This document shows, piece after piece, positions 1 through 8,410 of a stretch of DNA of 64,000 nt. The DNA lies in contig CAVXQP010000030.1 in assembly GCA_963763955.1 (NCBI GenBank), positions 62,001 to 126,000 on the forward strand, in the 5' to 3' direction. A model generated the notes under the pieces. That model did not search any database. It saw only the letters and a program-made list of their open reading frames with translations, and had not been told where the DNA came from. The DNA is from DASUPK01 sp963763955 (lineage in GTDB: Bacteria; Actinomycetota; Thermoleophilia; Solirubrobacterales; 70-9). The position numbers and the translations under genes are program-made. How positions within the stretch are numbered: the stretch's first letter is position 1; each line of letters starts with the position of its first letter.

Positions 1-172
1 GGGCCAGAGGCGCGGCGAGGTCCGGCGCGATCTGGACACGCCGGTCGGCGCTTTGACCATCATCGCCGGAGCCGCCTTGATCGGGGCGCAGGCGGCCACT
101 ATCGGGTTGGATCCCAGCGAGCCGGTGGCCGCTTCGCTGGAGATCAGCTGGCGAGGAATTGCCGCTACCTAG
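1..172 (+). CDS. C-terminal end of an unidentified protein (partial, cut by window start)
   Basis: An open frame enters from the left edge in frame 2 and stops at TAG 170-172. The visible 56 residues include a small hydrophobic Ala/Gly/Ile-rich patch (ALTIIAGAALIGAQAAT) and end in ISWRGIAAT. It converges on the ECF sigma gene; the stop codons overlap or abut at 169-172. I do not recognise the family, and the piece is too short to assign a function. Codon use (G/C-rich third positions) looks like its neighbours, so I think it is a real gene end. Confidence 0.45.
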   Translation, partial: GQRRGEVRRDLDTPVGALTIIAGAALIGAQAATIGLDPSEPVAASLEISWRGIAAT

Positions 173-1416
173 TCCAGCTGCGACAGCCGGCGCTCGATGA
201 ACCGGCGCTCGACCGGATTCGTCGCCAGGTTGAGCGCCCGCCGGTAGGCGTCCCTTGCATCCGCATCCCTCCCCGTCCGACGCAGCAGGTCGGCCCGCGC
301 GGACCAGAACCACTGGTAGTCGGAGAGCGGCGCCGCCAGCTCCGGGTCATCGAGAAGGTCGAGGCCGCGCTCGGGTCCCTCGGCCATCGCGACCGCGACC
401 GCCCGATTGAGCCGGATCACAGGCGAGGGCTGAGCCATTGCCAGGAGCCCGTAGAGAGAAGAGATCCGGTCCCAGTCGGTGTCGGCCGGAGTCGACGCGC
501 GGGCGTGCTCGCCGGCGATCGCGGCCTGCAGGACGTACGGCCCCAGCGGCTCGAGCTTGACGGCTCGCTCCAACAGTGCGAGTCCGGTCTCGATCTCCCG
601 GCGGTGCCAGAGGGAGCGGTCCTGTTCCTCCAGCAGGATCAGCTGGCCGCCCGGGCCGAGCCTCGCGTCGCGCCGGGAGTCCTGGAGCAGCATCAGCGCC
701 AGCAGGCCCAGCGCCTCCGACTCGTCAGGCATCAGCCGCGCCAGGGTCCCGGCCAGGCGGATCGCCTCGCCGCTGAGCTCTCTCCGGACCAGGGCCTCGT
801 CCGAGGTCGCCGAGTAGCCCTCGTTGAAGATCAGGTAGAGCGAGGTGAGAACCGACTTGAGCCGGTCCGGCAGATCGTGGTCCGCCGGCACCTGGTAGGG
901 AATGTTGGCCGTCTTGATCTTGCGCTTCGCCCGCACGAGGCGCTGGGCCATCGCGGGCTCGGAGACGAGGAATGCCCGCGCGATCTCGGGAGTCGCCAGG
1001 CCGCCGAGTGTTCGCAGGGTGAGTGCCACGCGGGCCTCGGGCGCCAGCGCCGGGTGGCAGCAGGTGAAGATCAGCCGGAGGCGGTCGTCGGAGATCACGT
1101 GCTGCTCCTCGGGCTCCTCGTCATCGGTCGCGGTCGGAGGCTCCAGCGCCCGCAGCTCCTCCAGCTTCTCGTTGCCGCGGCGCTCGCGCCGGAGCCGGTC
1201 GATCGCTTTGTTGCGGGCGGTGGTGGTGATCCAGGCGCCCGGGTTCTCCGGAATGCCACGCTCCGGCCAGACCTGCATGGCGACGAGGAAGGCCTCCTGA
1301 ACCGCGTCCTCGGCGAGGTCGAAGTCGCCGAGTACGCGGATCAGTGAGGCCGTCGCCCGCCCCGACTCGTGCCGGAACAGGCGATCGACCAGCTCCGGCG
1401 AGGCCTCTCTAGGCAG
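169..1416 (-). CDS. RNA polymerase ECF sigma factor, ECF42-like with C-terminal TPR/DUF6596 region
   Basis: Alternative sigma factor of the group paired with YCII/DGPF-domain proteins. From a start at 1416 it has 415 residues, the usual length for this group. Region 2 holds LGDFDLAEDAVQEAFLVA (about residues 30-50) and RARNKAIDRLRRERR-like DNA-binding residues follow. The DUF6596 signature IFTCCHPALAPEARVALTLR sits near residue 115, followed by the region 4 helix-turn-helix and a long helical TPR-like tail. The first ATG (1278) would delete most of region 2. The frame stays open to a stop at 1456-1458 but contains no ATG, GTG or TTG upstream of 1278. A CTG at 1414-1416, overlapping the YCII stop and preceded by GAGGAAG, is the best start. 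The target promoters are unknown; the tail is known in this family to regulate activity. Confidence 0.85.
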   Translation of the reverse strand: MPREASPELVDRLFRHESGRATASLIRVLGDFDLAEDAVQEAFLVAMQVWPERGIPENPGAWITTTARNKAIDRLRRERRGNEKLEELRALEPPTATDDEEPEEQHVISDDRLRLIFTCCHPALAPEARVALTLRTLGGLATPEIARAFLVSEPAMAQRLVRAKRKIKTANIPYQVPADHDLPDRLKSVLTSLYLIFNEGYSATSDEALVRRELSGEAIRLAGTLARLMPDESEALGLLALMLLQDSRRDARLGPGGQLILLEEQDRSLWHRREIETGLALLERAVKLEPLGPYVLQAAIAGEHARASTPADTDWDRISSLYGLLAMAQPSPVIRLNRAVAVAMAEGPERGLDLLDDPELAAPLSDYQWFWSARADLLRRTGRDADARDAYRRALNLATNPVERRFIERRLSQLD

Positions 1417-1792
1417 TCGCTTCCTCGACCAGGTTCCCGGCTTCGTCGAAGACCATCACCGGGCGAATCTCGATCGACCCGAACTGGGCGCCCGGGATCT
1501 TCGCCGCCCATTCGATCGCCTCGTCGAGGTCCTTGCAGTCGAGCACGTAGAAGCCGCCCAGCTGCTCCTTGGTCTCGGCGAAGGGCCCGTCGGTGACCTC
1601 GCGCTCGCTGTCGCGCACGCGCACGGTGGTCGCGGTCTGGGTGGGGTAGAGGCCCTCCCCGGCGACCAGCACGCCCTTCTCCTCCATCTCCTGGGTGACA
1701 GCGCCGTAAGCCTGGCTCATGGCCTGCTGGTCCTCCTCGCTCGCGGCTGCCCGCTGGCCCTCGTCTCCGTAGATCGTGAATGCGTACTTCAT
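1409..1792 (-). CDS. YCII-related (DGPF) domain protein
   Basis: A small ferredoxin-like-fold protein of 127 residues with the YCII/DGPF hallmarks: MKYAFTIYGDE at the N terminus, the DGPFAETKEQLGGFYVLDC motif in the middle and an AIEWAAKIPGA segment near the end. Genes of this type commonly sit directly upstream of ECF42-like sigma factors, as here, where the sigma reading frame begins inside the last codons of this gene. The biochemical role is not established; a sensing or regulatory partner role for the sigma factor is inferred from linkage. The start ATG has a good ribosome-binding site (AAGGAGA, 7-8 nt upstream), in contrast with the many genes here that lack one. Confidence 0.88.
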   Translation of the reverse strand: MKYAFTIYGDEGQRAAASEEDQQAMSQAYGAVTQEMEEKGVLVAGEGLYPTQTATTVRVRDSEREVTDGPFAETKEQLGGFYVLDCKDLDEAIEWAAKIPGAQFGSIEIRPVMVFDEAGNLVEEATA

Positions 1793-1899
1793 CTCAGTCT
1801 CCTTCTCTCCGGCGGCGTGGTTCGCCGCTTCACCCTAACGACGAACCGCGGTGGCCCAGATCGACAGATGGTCCATTGCTCGGACATAGACTCGCGAGG

Positions 1900-3192
1900 A
1901 TGGCTCAAGCCCGGGGAAAGACGATCGTCTTCTTCCCGGAGGGCGCCTTCGGGCCGACCAACAACTGCGTCGGCATCGGGGAGGTGCTGCGGCGTCGCGG
2001 CCACCGGGTCGTCTTCGTCATCGAGGAGTCCTTCGCCGGGACCCTGGAGGAGAAGGGCTTCGAGGAGCGCCTCATGCGGCTCGCCGCGCCGCCCGAGGTG
2101 GAGGAGGAACCCGGGCAGTTCTGGAAGGACTTCATCCGCGAGACGGCGCCCGTCTTCAGGAGGTCGACCTTTGATCAGCTCGGGGAGTTCATCGCCCCGA
2201 CCTGGGAGGCCCTGCTGGACGGGGCACGGTACGTCGACGACCGGCTCGTCGAGATCTTCGACGAGCTCCAGCCCGACGCGATCGTCGAAGACAACGTCTG
2301 CGCCTTCCCGGCGATGCCCGCCAGTGGCAGGCCCTGGGTGCGGATCGCCTCCTGCAACCCGCTCGAGCTCAAGGGCCCCGAGCTGCCGCCGCCATACACA
2401 GGGCTGTCGATCGACGACCGCTCGAGCTGGGGCGAATACCGCGACGAGTACCGGCGAGTCACCGGCGATCTGCAGGCGAGCTTCAGCGAGTTCTGCACCG
2501 AGCGCGGTGCCCCCCCGCTTCCCGACGGGGAGATGATCCACGAGTCGCCCTGGCTCAACCTCTATCTCTACCCGCGGGAGGTGGACTACCCGCGCTTGCG
2601 GCCTCTGGAGGGAACCTGGCACAACCTGGAGTCGAGCGTCCGCACGACGGATGCCGAATGGAGTGTGCCCGCGGAGCTGGCCGACGGGGATGGATCGCTG
2701 ATCTACGTCAGCCTCGGCTCCCTCGGCTCGGGCGACGTCCCGCTGATGAAGGACCTGGTCGCGGCGCTGGCGAAGACGCCGCACCGCTACGTGGTCTCGA
2801 AGGGGCCCCAGCACACCGAGTACGAGCTCGCCGACAACATGGTGGGTGATGAGTTCCTGCCGCAGGTCTCGGTCCTGCCGCAGGTCGACCTGGTTATCAC
2901 CCACGGCGGCAACAACACGACGACGGAGTGCCTCCACTTCGGCAAGCCGATGGTCGTGTTGCCGATCTTCTGGGACCAGCACGACAACGCGCAGCGGATC
3001 GACGAGACCGGATTCGGGATCCGATTGACGACCTACTCGCTCGGGGAGAGTGACCTGCCCGCGGCGATCGATCGGCTGCTCACAGACCGTGAGCTCCGCG
3101 CCAGCCTCGCGGATGTCTCGAAGCGGCTCCAGGCGAGTCCCGGCGCTGAGCGGGCAGCCGAGCTGATCGAGCAGCTCGCCGTGACGGCCTAG
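1900..3192 (+). CDS. MGT/UGT-family glycosyltransferase (GT1-like)
   Basis: A 430-residue GT-B fold glycosyltransferase of the macrolide/UDP-glucuronosyl type. The N-terminal half carries a Rossmann-like acceptor domain (KTIVFFPEGAFGPTNN, then a GHRVVFV strand). The C-terminal half has the sugar-nucleotide site: VSLGSLGSG near residue 270 and the signature THGGNNTTTECLHFGKPMV near residue 335. These enzymes move a sugar from an NDP-sugar to a small hydrophobic acceptor; the acceptor cannot be read from sequence. I chose ATG 1900 because TAGACT lies 7 nt upstream and the conserved fold starts there; the open frame extends further up but is not conserved-looking. It converges on the PilB-like gene with a shared CTAG stop overlap. 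Confidence 0.85.
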   Translation: MAQARGKTIVFFPEGAFGPTNNCVGIGEVLRRRGHRVVFVIEESFAGTLEEKGFEERLMRLAAPPEVEEEPGQFWKDFIRETAPVFRRSTFDQLGEFIAPTWEALLDGARYVDDRLVEIFDELQPDAIVEDNVCAFPAMPASGRPWVRIASCNPLELKGPELPPPYTGLSIDDRSSWGEYRDEYRRVTGDLQASFSEFCTERGAPPLPDGEMIHESPWLNLYLYPREVDYPRLRPLEGTWHNLESSVRTTDAEWSVPAELADGDGSLIYVSLGSLGSGDVPLMKDLVAALAKTPHRYVVSKGPQHTEYELADNMVGDEFLPQVSVLPQVDLVITHGGNNTTTECLHFGKPMVVLPIFWDQHDNAQRIDETGFGIRLTTYSLGESDLPAAIDRLLTDRELRASLADVSKRLQASPGAERAAELIEQLAVTA

Positions 3193-4937
3193 GCCGAGGT
3201 GCCGAGCACCCGGACCACCTCGGGCATCGAGGTGATGCCGCGCCGGACCTTCTCGAGGCCGTCGTCACGGAGCCTGTGCATGCCGGCGTCGACCGCGACG
3301 GCCTCGATCTCCTTGCTGGACGCCTTGTCCAGAATCAGCGCTCGGACCTCATCCGTGAGGACGAGCACCTCATAGAGCCCGATCCGGCCCAGGTACCCGG
3401 TGCCGCCGCAACTGACGCAGCCGACCGGCTCGTACATCTCAGGGCTTCCGTCCGCGTCGGCCAGGCCGACGGAGCTCGGCTCAGGCAGCGTCGCCGGCCG
3501 CTTGCACTGGTCACAGAGACGCCTGGCCAGCCGCTGGTTGATCACGCACTGGATCCCGGAGGCGATCAGGAAGGGTTCGACGCCCATCTCGACCATCCGG
3601 GCCGCTGCGATCGCCGCGTCGTTCGTATGCAGGGTCGAGAGGACCAGGTGGCCGGTCAGCGCCGCCTCCATCGCGACCTGCGCCGTTTCCCGATCCCGGA
3701 TTTCGCCTACGACGAGGGTGTCGGGGTCGGAGCGGACCATCGAGCGCAGGCCGGATGCGAAGGTCATACCGGTGGCGGTGTTGACGTGAATCTGCTTGAT
3801 CCCGTCGACCTCGTACTCCACGGGATCCTCGATGCTGATCAGTGTCTTATCCGGGGTGTTGACGGCATTCAGCATCGCGTAGAGCGTCGTGGTCTTCCCG
3901 GTGCCGGTCGGCCCGGTAGCCAAGACCGCCCCCTGAACCTGACTGAGGCCGCCGAGGATCAGTTCACGGTCCTCTGCGCGCATTCCCAGCGCCTCGAGGT
4001 CGAGGACCACACGGCCCTTGTCGAGGATGCGCATGACGACGGACTCGCCGCGGATCACGGGCAGCGTGGAGATCCTGATGTCGATCTCGCGGTCGTCCAC
4101 CTCGAGTGCGACCCGGCCGTCCTGCGGAAGACGGCGTTCTGCGATGTCGAGGTCGGCCATGATCTTGACGCGCGAGACGAGTCCGGCAATCAGATCGCTC
4201 GCCACGGTCGTTGAGTCGACCATGACACCGTCCACGCGATATCGGACACGCATGTCGCCCCGGTACGGATCGAAGTGGATGTCCGACGCACCGCGGCTGG
4301 CTGCGTCAGCGATCACCGAATGGACGAGCTTGACGACCGGCGCCTCCTCCGCCGAGGCACGCAGGTGCAGCACATCGCTGCCATCCGGCTGGGCCCGGTC
4401 GACTTCGGCCTCGATCTGCTGGACCGAGCCGCTCAGCTTCGCCAAGCGCCCGATCACTGCCTCCACCCCTTCCGGAGTCGCGATCGCCCTCCGAACCTCG
4501 TATCCCGTGGAGATCGCAATGTCGTCGGCGCCGAGCACGTTCGAGGGATCGGGGGTGACGACGAGCAGTGATCCGTCGCCCAGGAACGCGACCGGGATCG
4601 CCCGACAGCGGCGCGCCTCGGCTCCCTCGATCAGGTTGGCCGCCCCAGCATCCACCTGGAAGGCGTTGAGGTCCACGTAGTCGAGGGAGTTGCGCTCGGC
4701 GAGCGCGCGGGCGAGCTGGCTGGAGTCGATGATCCCGCTCTCGACCAGCAACGTCCCCATCTGTTGGTGGGACTGCCGCTCTCGCACCATCACCTGCTCG
4801 ACGAGCTCACGATCGGCGAAGCCCATTTCGACGACGACGTCGCCGAGACGCCGTCGCGGATCCTTTGCGCCAGAGGGAGGGGTGAGGCCGGGCATCGGTC
4901 CCCTTTCGGCGGTGGGTGTCTTGTGTGCTTCGGCCAC
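3189..4937 (-). CDS. pilB: GspE/PilB-type secretion or pilus assembly ATPase with N-terminal MshEN domain
   Basis: Cytoplasmic hexameric ATPase powering type IV pilus or type II-like assembly, 582 residues. An MshEN domain (RLGDVVVEMGF ... MGTLLVESGIID, about residues 30-75) resembles those that bind cyclic di-GMP. The ATPase core shows Walker A GPTGTGKTTT, the Asp box, Walker B LVVGEIRD and a His box LSTLHTND. A four-cysteine zinc motif (CDQC ... CVSC) lies near the C terminus, as in PilB/GspE. No pilC, pilT, pilin or secretin gene is next to it, so here it is an orphan. Start is uncertain: GTG 4937 gives the listed length, while ATG 4895 has a better ribosome-binding site (AAAGGGGA). Confidence 0.9.
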   Translation of the reverse strand: MAEAHKTPTAERGPMPGLTPPSGAKDPRRRLGDVVVEMGFADRELVEQVMVRERQSHQQMGTLLVESGIIDSSQLARALAERNSLDYVDLNAFQVDAGAANLIEGAEARRCRAIPVAFLGDGSLLVVTPDPSNVLGADDIAISTGYEVRRAIATPEGVEAVIGRLAKLSGSVQQIEAEVDRAQPDGSDVLHLRASAEEAPVVKLVHSVIADAASRGASDIHFDPYRGDMRVRYRVDGVMVDSTTVASDLIAGLVSRVKIMADLDIAERRLPQDGRVALEVDDREIDIRISTLPVIRGESVVMRILDKGRVVLDLEALGMRAEDRELILGGLSQVQGAVLATGPTGTGKTTTLYAMLNAVNTPDKTLISIEDPVEYEVDGIKQIHVNTATGMTFASGLRSMVRSDPDTLVVGEIRDRETAQVAMEAALTGHLVLSTLHTNDAAIAAARMVEMGVEPFLIASGIQCVINQRLARRLCDQCKRPATLPEPSSVGLADADGSPEMYEPVGCVSCGGTGYLGRIGLYEVLVLTDEVRALILDKASSKEIEAVAVDAGMHRLRDDGLEKVRRGITSMPEVVRVLGTSA

Positions 4938-4980
4938 GCCTCCCTTTATCGGCCGGAGCGCCGAAAAGGTGAAGTCGGCC

Positions 4981-4986
4981 TAGACT
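4981..4986 (+). promoter_or_regulatory. Probable -10 element for the SRP RNA gene
   Basis: TAGACT lies 12 nt before the predicted SRP RNA 5' end at about 4998. The same hexamer occurs immediately before several protein genes in this window. No clear -35 is seen. Confidence 0.45.
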
Positions 4987-4997
4987 CCCCAATGGAC

Positions 4998-5265
4998 CGT
5001 GCTAGGCGGGGAATTAGCGGTGCCCTGTAATCCGCAACCCGCTCAAGCGGAGCTGAATTCCCGAACGAGGGACCGGCCCTCGGGGCCGGGCCGCTGCGGG
5101 CGGCGTTGACGGCCAGGTCCTGCGCAGTGTCGGCCTGCGAACCAGGTCAGGTCCGGAAGGAAGCAGCCTTAAGCGGTAGCCGACATGTGATGCAGGCAAG
5201 CCTGGCTCGAGCCAAACACGGTGGACACGCCCGGGAGCCTCGTCTCGAGGACGGGTGCACGGTCC
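4998..5265 (+). ncRNA. ffs: Signal recognition particle RNA, large (Alu-domain) bacterial type
   Basis: SRP RNA scaffold that binds Ffh and targets nascent membrane and secretory proteins. The domain IV core CAGGTCAGGTCCGGAAGGAA with AGCAGCCTTAAG (about 5143-5172) is essentially invariant in bacteria. The 5' part, beginning GTGCTAGGCGGGGAATTAGC at 4999 and GGTGCCCTGTAA after it, matches the Alu-domain end of the Bacillus scRNA as I remember it. The 3' end GACGGGTGCACGGT pairs back to that region. The total of about 267 nt is the large 6S-type form rather than the small 4.5S form. The rest of the gap (4938-4997 and 5266-5309) shows no other feature beyond the promoter element. Ends are good to within a few bases. 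Confidence 0.93.
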
Positions 5266-5309
5266 ATTTCTCGTTCGGCACGCCGACCGACTAATCAAGT
5301 GCACCTAGG

Positions 5310-5642
5310 TCAGCGCTTGGCCGGCAGGGTGGACGCGAAGTCCGCGCCGGCGTCAACCCATTCGGAAAGCCCTTCATCGTCGGCTGTGCGCTCGGGCGAG
5401 ACGTAGACGGTCGTCTTCATCGGCCGGCCCGTGAAGTCGAATGGGCGAACGCCATCCTCGGCCAGCGCCTTCTCGGCTTCCTGATCGCCGAGCCTCACGA
5501 TCAGGTCGCCACCCATCACGCCACACGCCATGTTGCCGCCGACCATGAAGGCGATCCCGCCGAACATCTTTCGCTCCGAGACGTCGGCGCGAGCGGAAAC
5601 CAGCTCCCGGACGCGATCTGCGAGTGCCTCGTCGTAGGCCAT
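5310..5642 (-). CDS. TfoX N-terminal domain protein
   Basis: A 110-residue single-domain protein of the TfoX_N family, starting MAYDEALADRVRELV and containing SERKMFGGIAFMVGGNMACGV, the typical signature. Full-length TfoX/Sxy controls competence in gammaproteobacteria; stand-alone N-domain proteins in actinobacteria have no proven role, so I do not claim competence. It is transcribed away from dnaX, in the gap between SRP RNA and dnaX. A TAGCCT hexamer sits 6 nt before the ATG on the minus strand with no Shine-Dalgarno, suggesting a leaderless message. Confidence 0.88.
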   Translation of the reverse strand: MAYDEALADRVRELVSARADVSERKMFGGIAFMVGGNMACGVMGGDLIVRLGDQEAEKALAEDGVRPFDFTGRPMKTTVYVSPERTADDEGLSEWVDAGADFASTLPAKR

Positions 5643-5710
5643 ACCGAAAGGCTAACTCGGAGTTTCCGGGAGGACGGTCGTCGCGCGCGCGAGTCACGGA
5701 AGGCGGTGGA

Positions 5711-5716
5711 TAGACT
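5711..5716 (+). promoter_or_regulatory. Probable -10 element for leaderless dnaX mRNA
   Basis: TAGACT followed by 6 nt (CGAATC) and then the GTG start of dnaX. No purine-rich ribosome-binding site is present. Confidence 0.5.
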
Positions 5717-5722
5717 CGAATC

Positions 5723-7384
5723 GTGACCGAATCCGCCTCTCTATATCGTCGCCACCGCCCCCAGAGCTTCGGGGAGGTCGTTGGCCAGGAGCACATCGTC
5801 CGCACCCTCTCCAACGCCGTCGAGAAGGGGCGGGTCCATCACGCCTACCTCTTCGTCGGCTCGCGAGGAACGGGCAAGACCTCGATGGCCAAGATCCTCG
5901 CGCGCTCGCTCAACTGCGTCGACGGACCGACCCTGACCCCGTGCGGCGAGTGCGAGCCCTGCGTGACCATCGCCGCGGGCACGTCGCTGGACGTGATCGA
6001 GATGGACGCCGCCTCGAACCGATCGGTGGACGACATCCGGGAGCTGCGCGAGCGGGTCGGCTTCGCTCCCGCGGCCGGCCGCTGGAAGGTCTACATCCTC
6101 GACGAGGCGCACATGCTCACCAAGGAGGCCTGGAACGCCTTCCTGAAGACCCTCGAGGAGCCGCCGCCGAACACAGCCTTCGTCCTGGCGACGACCGAGC
6201 CGCAGAAGGTGATGGCCACGATCGTCGACCGCTGCCAGCGCTTTGACTTCCAGCGCCCTTCGCTCGAGCAGATCGCCGAGGTGGTGCGACGGGTCTCGAA
6301 GGCCGAGGGGATCGAGATCGAGGATGGCGCGGTGGCGCTGATCGCCCGCTCGGCGACCGGCAGCTTTCGCGATGCGCTCGGCACCCTCGACCAGCAGGTC
6401 GCCTTCGGCGGCGATCGGGTCTCGACCGATGAGGTGGTCGAGCTGCTCGGAGCGGCCGATGCGGATCTCCTCTTCGACACCACCGACGCCCTCGCCTCCG
6501 GGGACGCCCGGGTCGCCCTCGAAGCGGTCGAGCGCCTCTCGCGCTCCGGCCGCGATCCCGGTCAGTTCGCCCGCGACCTGATCGCGCACCTGCGCCAGCT
6601 GCTGGTTGCCCGCGCCACCGGGGAGGTGCCCGAGTCCTTCACGGTGACCGTCGCGCAGCCTGAGCGGCTCGCCGGGCAGGCGAAGGCGATCGACGACGCC
6701 AAGCTGGTCGGCGCGATCGATGCCCTCAGCGGCGCGGTCGCGGCGATGCGGGAGGGCGACGACCCAAGACTCACCCTCGAGGTCGCCTTGCTGAAGGTGG
6801 CGACGCCGAGTCTCGACTCATCACGGGAGGCTCTCCTGCGCCGTATCGAGTCGCTCGAGGCTCGCTTGAGCGGCGAGGGGGCAGCGGCGCCTGAAAACCC
6901 TAAGCAGCCTGCCGCGCCGGAGCAGGCAGCCAAGCCGGAAACACCGGGACCGCCCGAGGACGAAGCCGTGCCGGAAGCAACCACGACTGTGGAGATCGAC
7001 CGGGTCGTCGAACTCTGGCCCGCGGTCGTGGACCACCTGCGCGCCTCCGGGTCGGCGATGCTCTCCACCCTCTTCGACGAGGCGAGGCCGCTCGGCATCG
7101 ATGAGGAGCGGTCGATGCTCCGTATCGGCTTTCCGCCCTCGGCGAAGTTCAACAAGAAGAAGGCGGAGTCCTCTGCCAACCTGGAGCGGATGACGGAGGC
7201 GGTGGGCGCGATCGTCGGTACCCGGCTGCGGCCCGCGTACGAGCTGATCGCGGACGAGAGTCAGGCGGCCGATTCCGAGAGTTCGGCCGAGATGAGCGAG
7301 GAGGATCTGATCGACCTGATCAAGGACAACTTCGACGCCAGCGAGGTCCCTCCGGACGAGGCGCGAGAGAGCGAGACCGGCTGA
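5723..7384 (+). CDS. dnaX: DNA polymerase III subunits gamma/tau
   Basis: Clamp-loader ATPase of the replisome, 553 residues. The AAA+ core has Walker A GSRGTGKTS (about residue 48), a zinc-binding cysteine cluster (CVDGPTLTPCGECEPC), Walker B with DEAH and the sensor/arginine-finger region DRCQRFDF. After about residue 360 comes a Pro/Ala/Glu-rich linker and a tau-like C-terminal domain. I see no obvious frameshift signal for a separate short gamma product. GTG 5723 is used because it begins the conserved SLYRRHRPQSF segment and follows a -10-like TAGACT. It overlaps ybaB by one base (TGATG), and ybaB and recR follow. Confidence 0.97.
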   Translation: MTESASLYRRHRPQSFGEVVGQEHIVRTLSNAVEKGRVHHAYLFVGSRGTGKTSMAKILARSLNCVDGPTLTPCGECEPCVTIAAGTSLDVIEMDAASNRSVDDIRELRERVGFAPAAGRWKVYILDEAHMLTKEAWNAFLKTLEEPPPNTAFVLATTEPQKVMATIVDRCQRFDFQRPSLEQIAEVVRRVSKAEGIEIEDGAVALIARSATGSFRDALGTLDQQVAFGGDRVSTDEVVELLGAADADLLFDTTDALASGDARVALEAVERLSRSGRDPGQFARDLIAHLRQLLVARATGEVPESFTVTVAQPERLAGQAKAIDDAKLVGAIDALSGAVAAMREGDDPRLTLEVALLKVATPSLDSSREALLRRIESLEARLSGEGAAAPENPKQPAAPEQAAKPETPGPPEDEAVPEATTTVEIDRVVELWPAVVDHLRASGSAMLSTLFDEARPLGIDEERSMLRIGFPPSAKFNKKKAESSANLERMTEAVGAIVGTRLRPAYELIADESQAADSESSAEMSEEDLIDLIKDNFDASEVPPDEARESETG

Positions 7385-7716
7385 TGCCCCAGGGTCCCAA
7401 CATGAATCAGTTGCTCAAGCAGGCCCAGCAGATGCAGGCTGAGATGGCGAAGGCCCAGGAGCAGCTCAAGAACGAGACCGTCGAGGCCAGCGCCGGCGGC
7501 GGCATGGTCAAGGTGACGATGACCGGAGACATGCAGCTGCGCGAGATCAAGATCGATCCCGAGGCGATCGATCCGGAGGACGCCGAGATGCTCCAGGACA
7601 TGGTCGCCGCGGCTGTCAATGAGGCGCTCCGCTCGGCCCAGGAGCTGGCGGCGAACCGGATGGGCGGTATCGCGGGCCTGGGCGGCGGCGGGCTCCCCGG
7701 TCTGCCCGGGATGTAG
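7384..7716 (+). CDS. YbaB/EbfC family nucleoid-associated protein
   Basis: Small DNA-binding protein of 110 residues, thought to bind DNA as a tweezer-like dimer. It has the typical N-terminal amphipathic helix (NQLLKQAQQMQAEMAKAQEQ), the central strand motif VKVTMTGDMQLREIKIDPEA and a Gly/Leu-rich C-terminal tail (GGGGLPGLPGM). Start ATG overlaps the dnaX stop, so translation is probably coupled. Lying between dnaX and recR is the standard place for this gene in many phyla, supporting the call and a role around replication or repair. Confidence 0.95.
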   Translation: MPQGPNMNQLLKQAQQMQAEMAKAQEQLKNETVEASAGGGMVKVTMTGDMQLREIKIDPEAIDPEDAEMLQDMVAAAVNEALRSAQELAANRMGGIAGLGGGGLPGLPGM

Positions 7717-7758
7717 ATCCGGCGGCGGTGCCGACCGCTCCCCTAGGCTTGTCGCCAT

Positions 7759-8349
7759 ATGTACGCCGGACCGATCAGCCAGCTGATCGCGGAGCTCTCG
7801 AAGCTGCCGGGGATCGGGCAGCGCACCGCCCAGCGGCTCGCCTTCCACATCCTGCGGGCGGACGACGCCGACGCGCTCGGCCTCGCCGACGCGATCCGCG
7901 AGGTCAAGGAGAAGGTGGGCCTCTGCGAGGTCTGCTTCAACCTCGCGGAAGGGCCCCGCTGCCGCATCTGCGAGGACGCCCGCCGAGACCAGTCGCTGAT
8001 CTGCGTGGTCGAGGAACCCGCGGACGTGATCCCGATCGAGCGGACCGGCGAGTACCGCGGCGTCTACCACGTGCTCGGGGGCGCCCTCTCACCGATCGAC
8101 GGGATCGACCCCGAGGATCTGCGGATCGCCGAGCTGATCGATCGGGTCAACGGCGAGGTCAAGGAGGTCGTGCTCGCCACCAACCCGACGACCACCGGGG
8201 AAGCGACGGCGTTGCATATCGCCGAGGAGCTGCGTGGCCGCGCCGCCATCACGCGCCTCGCCAGTGGCCTGCCCGTCGGCGCGGATCTCGAGCACGCCGA
8301 CGAGGTGACGCTCGGCAAGGCCCTGGCGGGCCGCCAATCCCTCGGGTAG
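7759..8349 (+). CDS. recR: Recombination mediator protein RecR
   Basis: Works with RecO/RecF to load RecA at gaps. The 196 residues show a helix-hairpin-helix (LSKLPGIGQRTAQRLAFHIL), a four-cysteine zinc finger (CEVC ... CRIC) near residue 60, and a Toprim domain (LICVVEEPADV ... TGEYRGVYHVLGG) followed by the C-terminal Walker B-like segment. TAGGCT lies 9 nt before ATG 7759, so although it follows dnaX-ybaB it may also have its own leaderless start. The 42-nt gap to ybaB contains nothing else. Confidence 0.97.
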   Translation: MYAGPISQLIAELSKLPGIGQRTAQRLAFHILRADDADALGLADAIREVKEKVGLCEVCFNLAEGPRCRICEDARRDQSLICVVEEPADVIPIERTGEYRGVYHVLGGALSPIDGIDPEDLRIAELIDRVNGEVKEVVLATNPTTTGEATALHIAEELRGRAAITRLASGLPVGADLEHADEVTLGKALAGRQSLG

Positions 8350-8410
8350 ATACCGAAGTCCGTGTGAGATACGGTCCCACCAACTCAATCGACCGGGGAG
8401 AGGACTTCTC

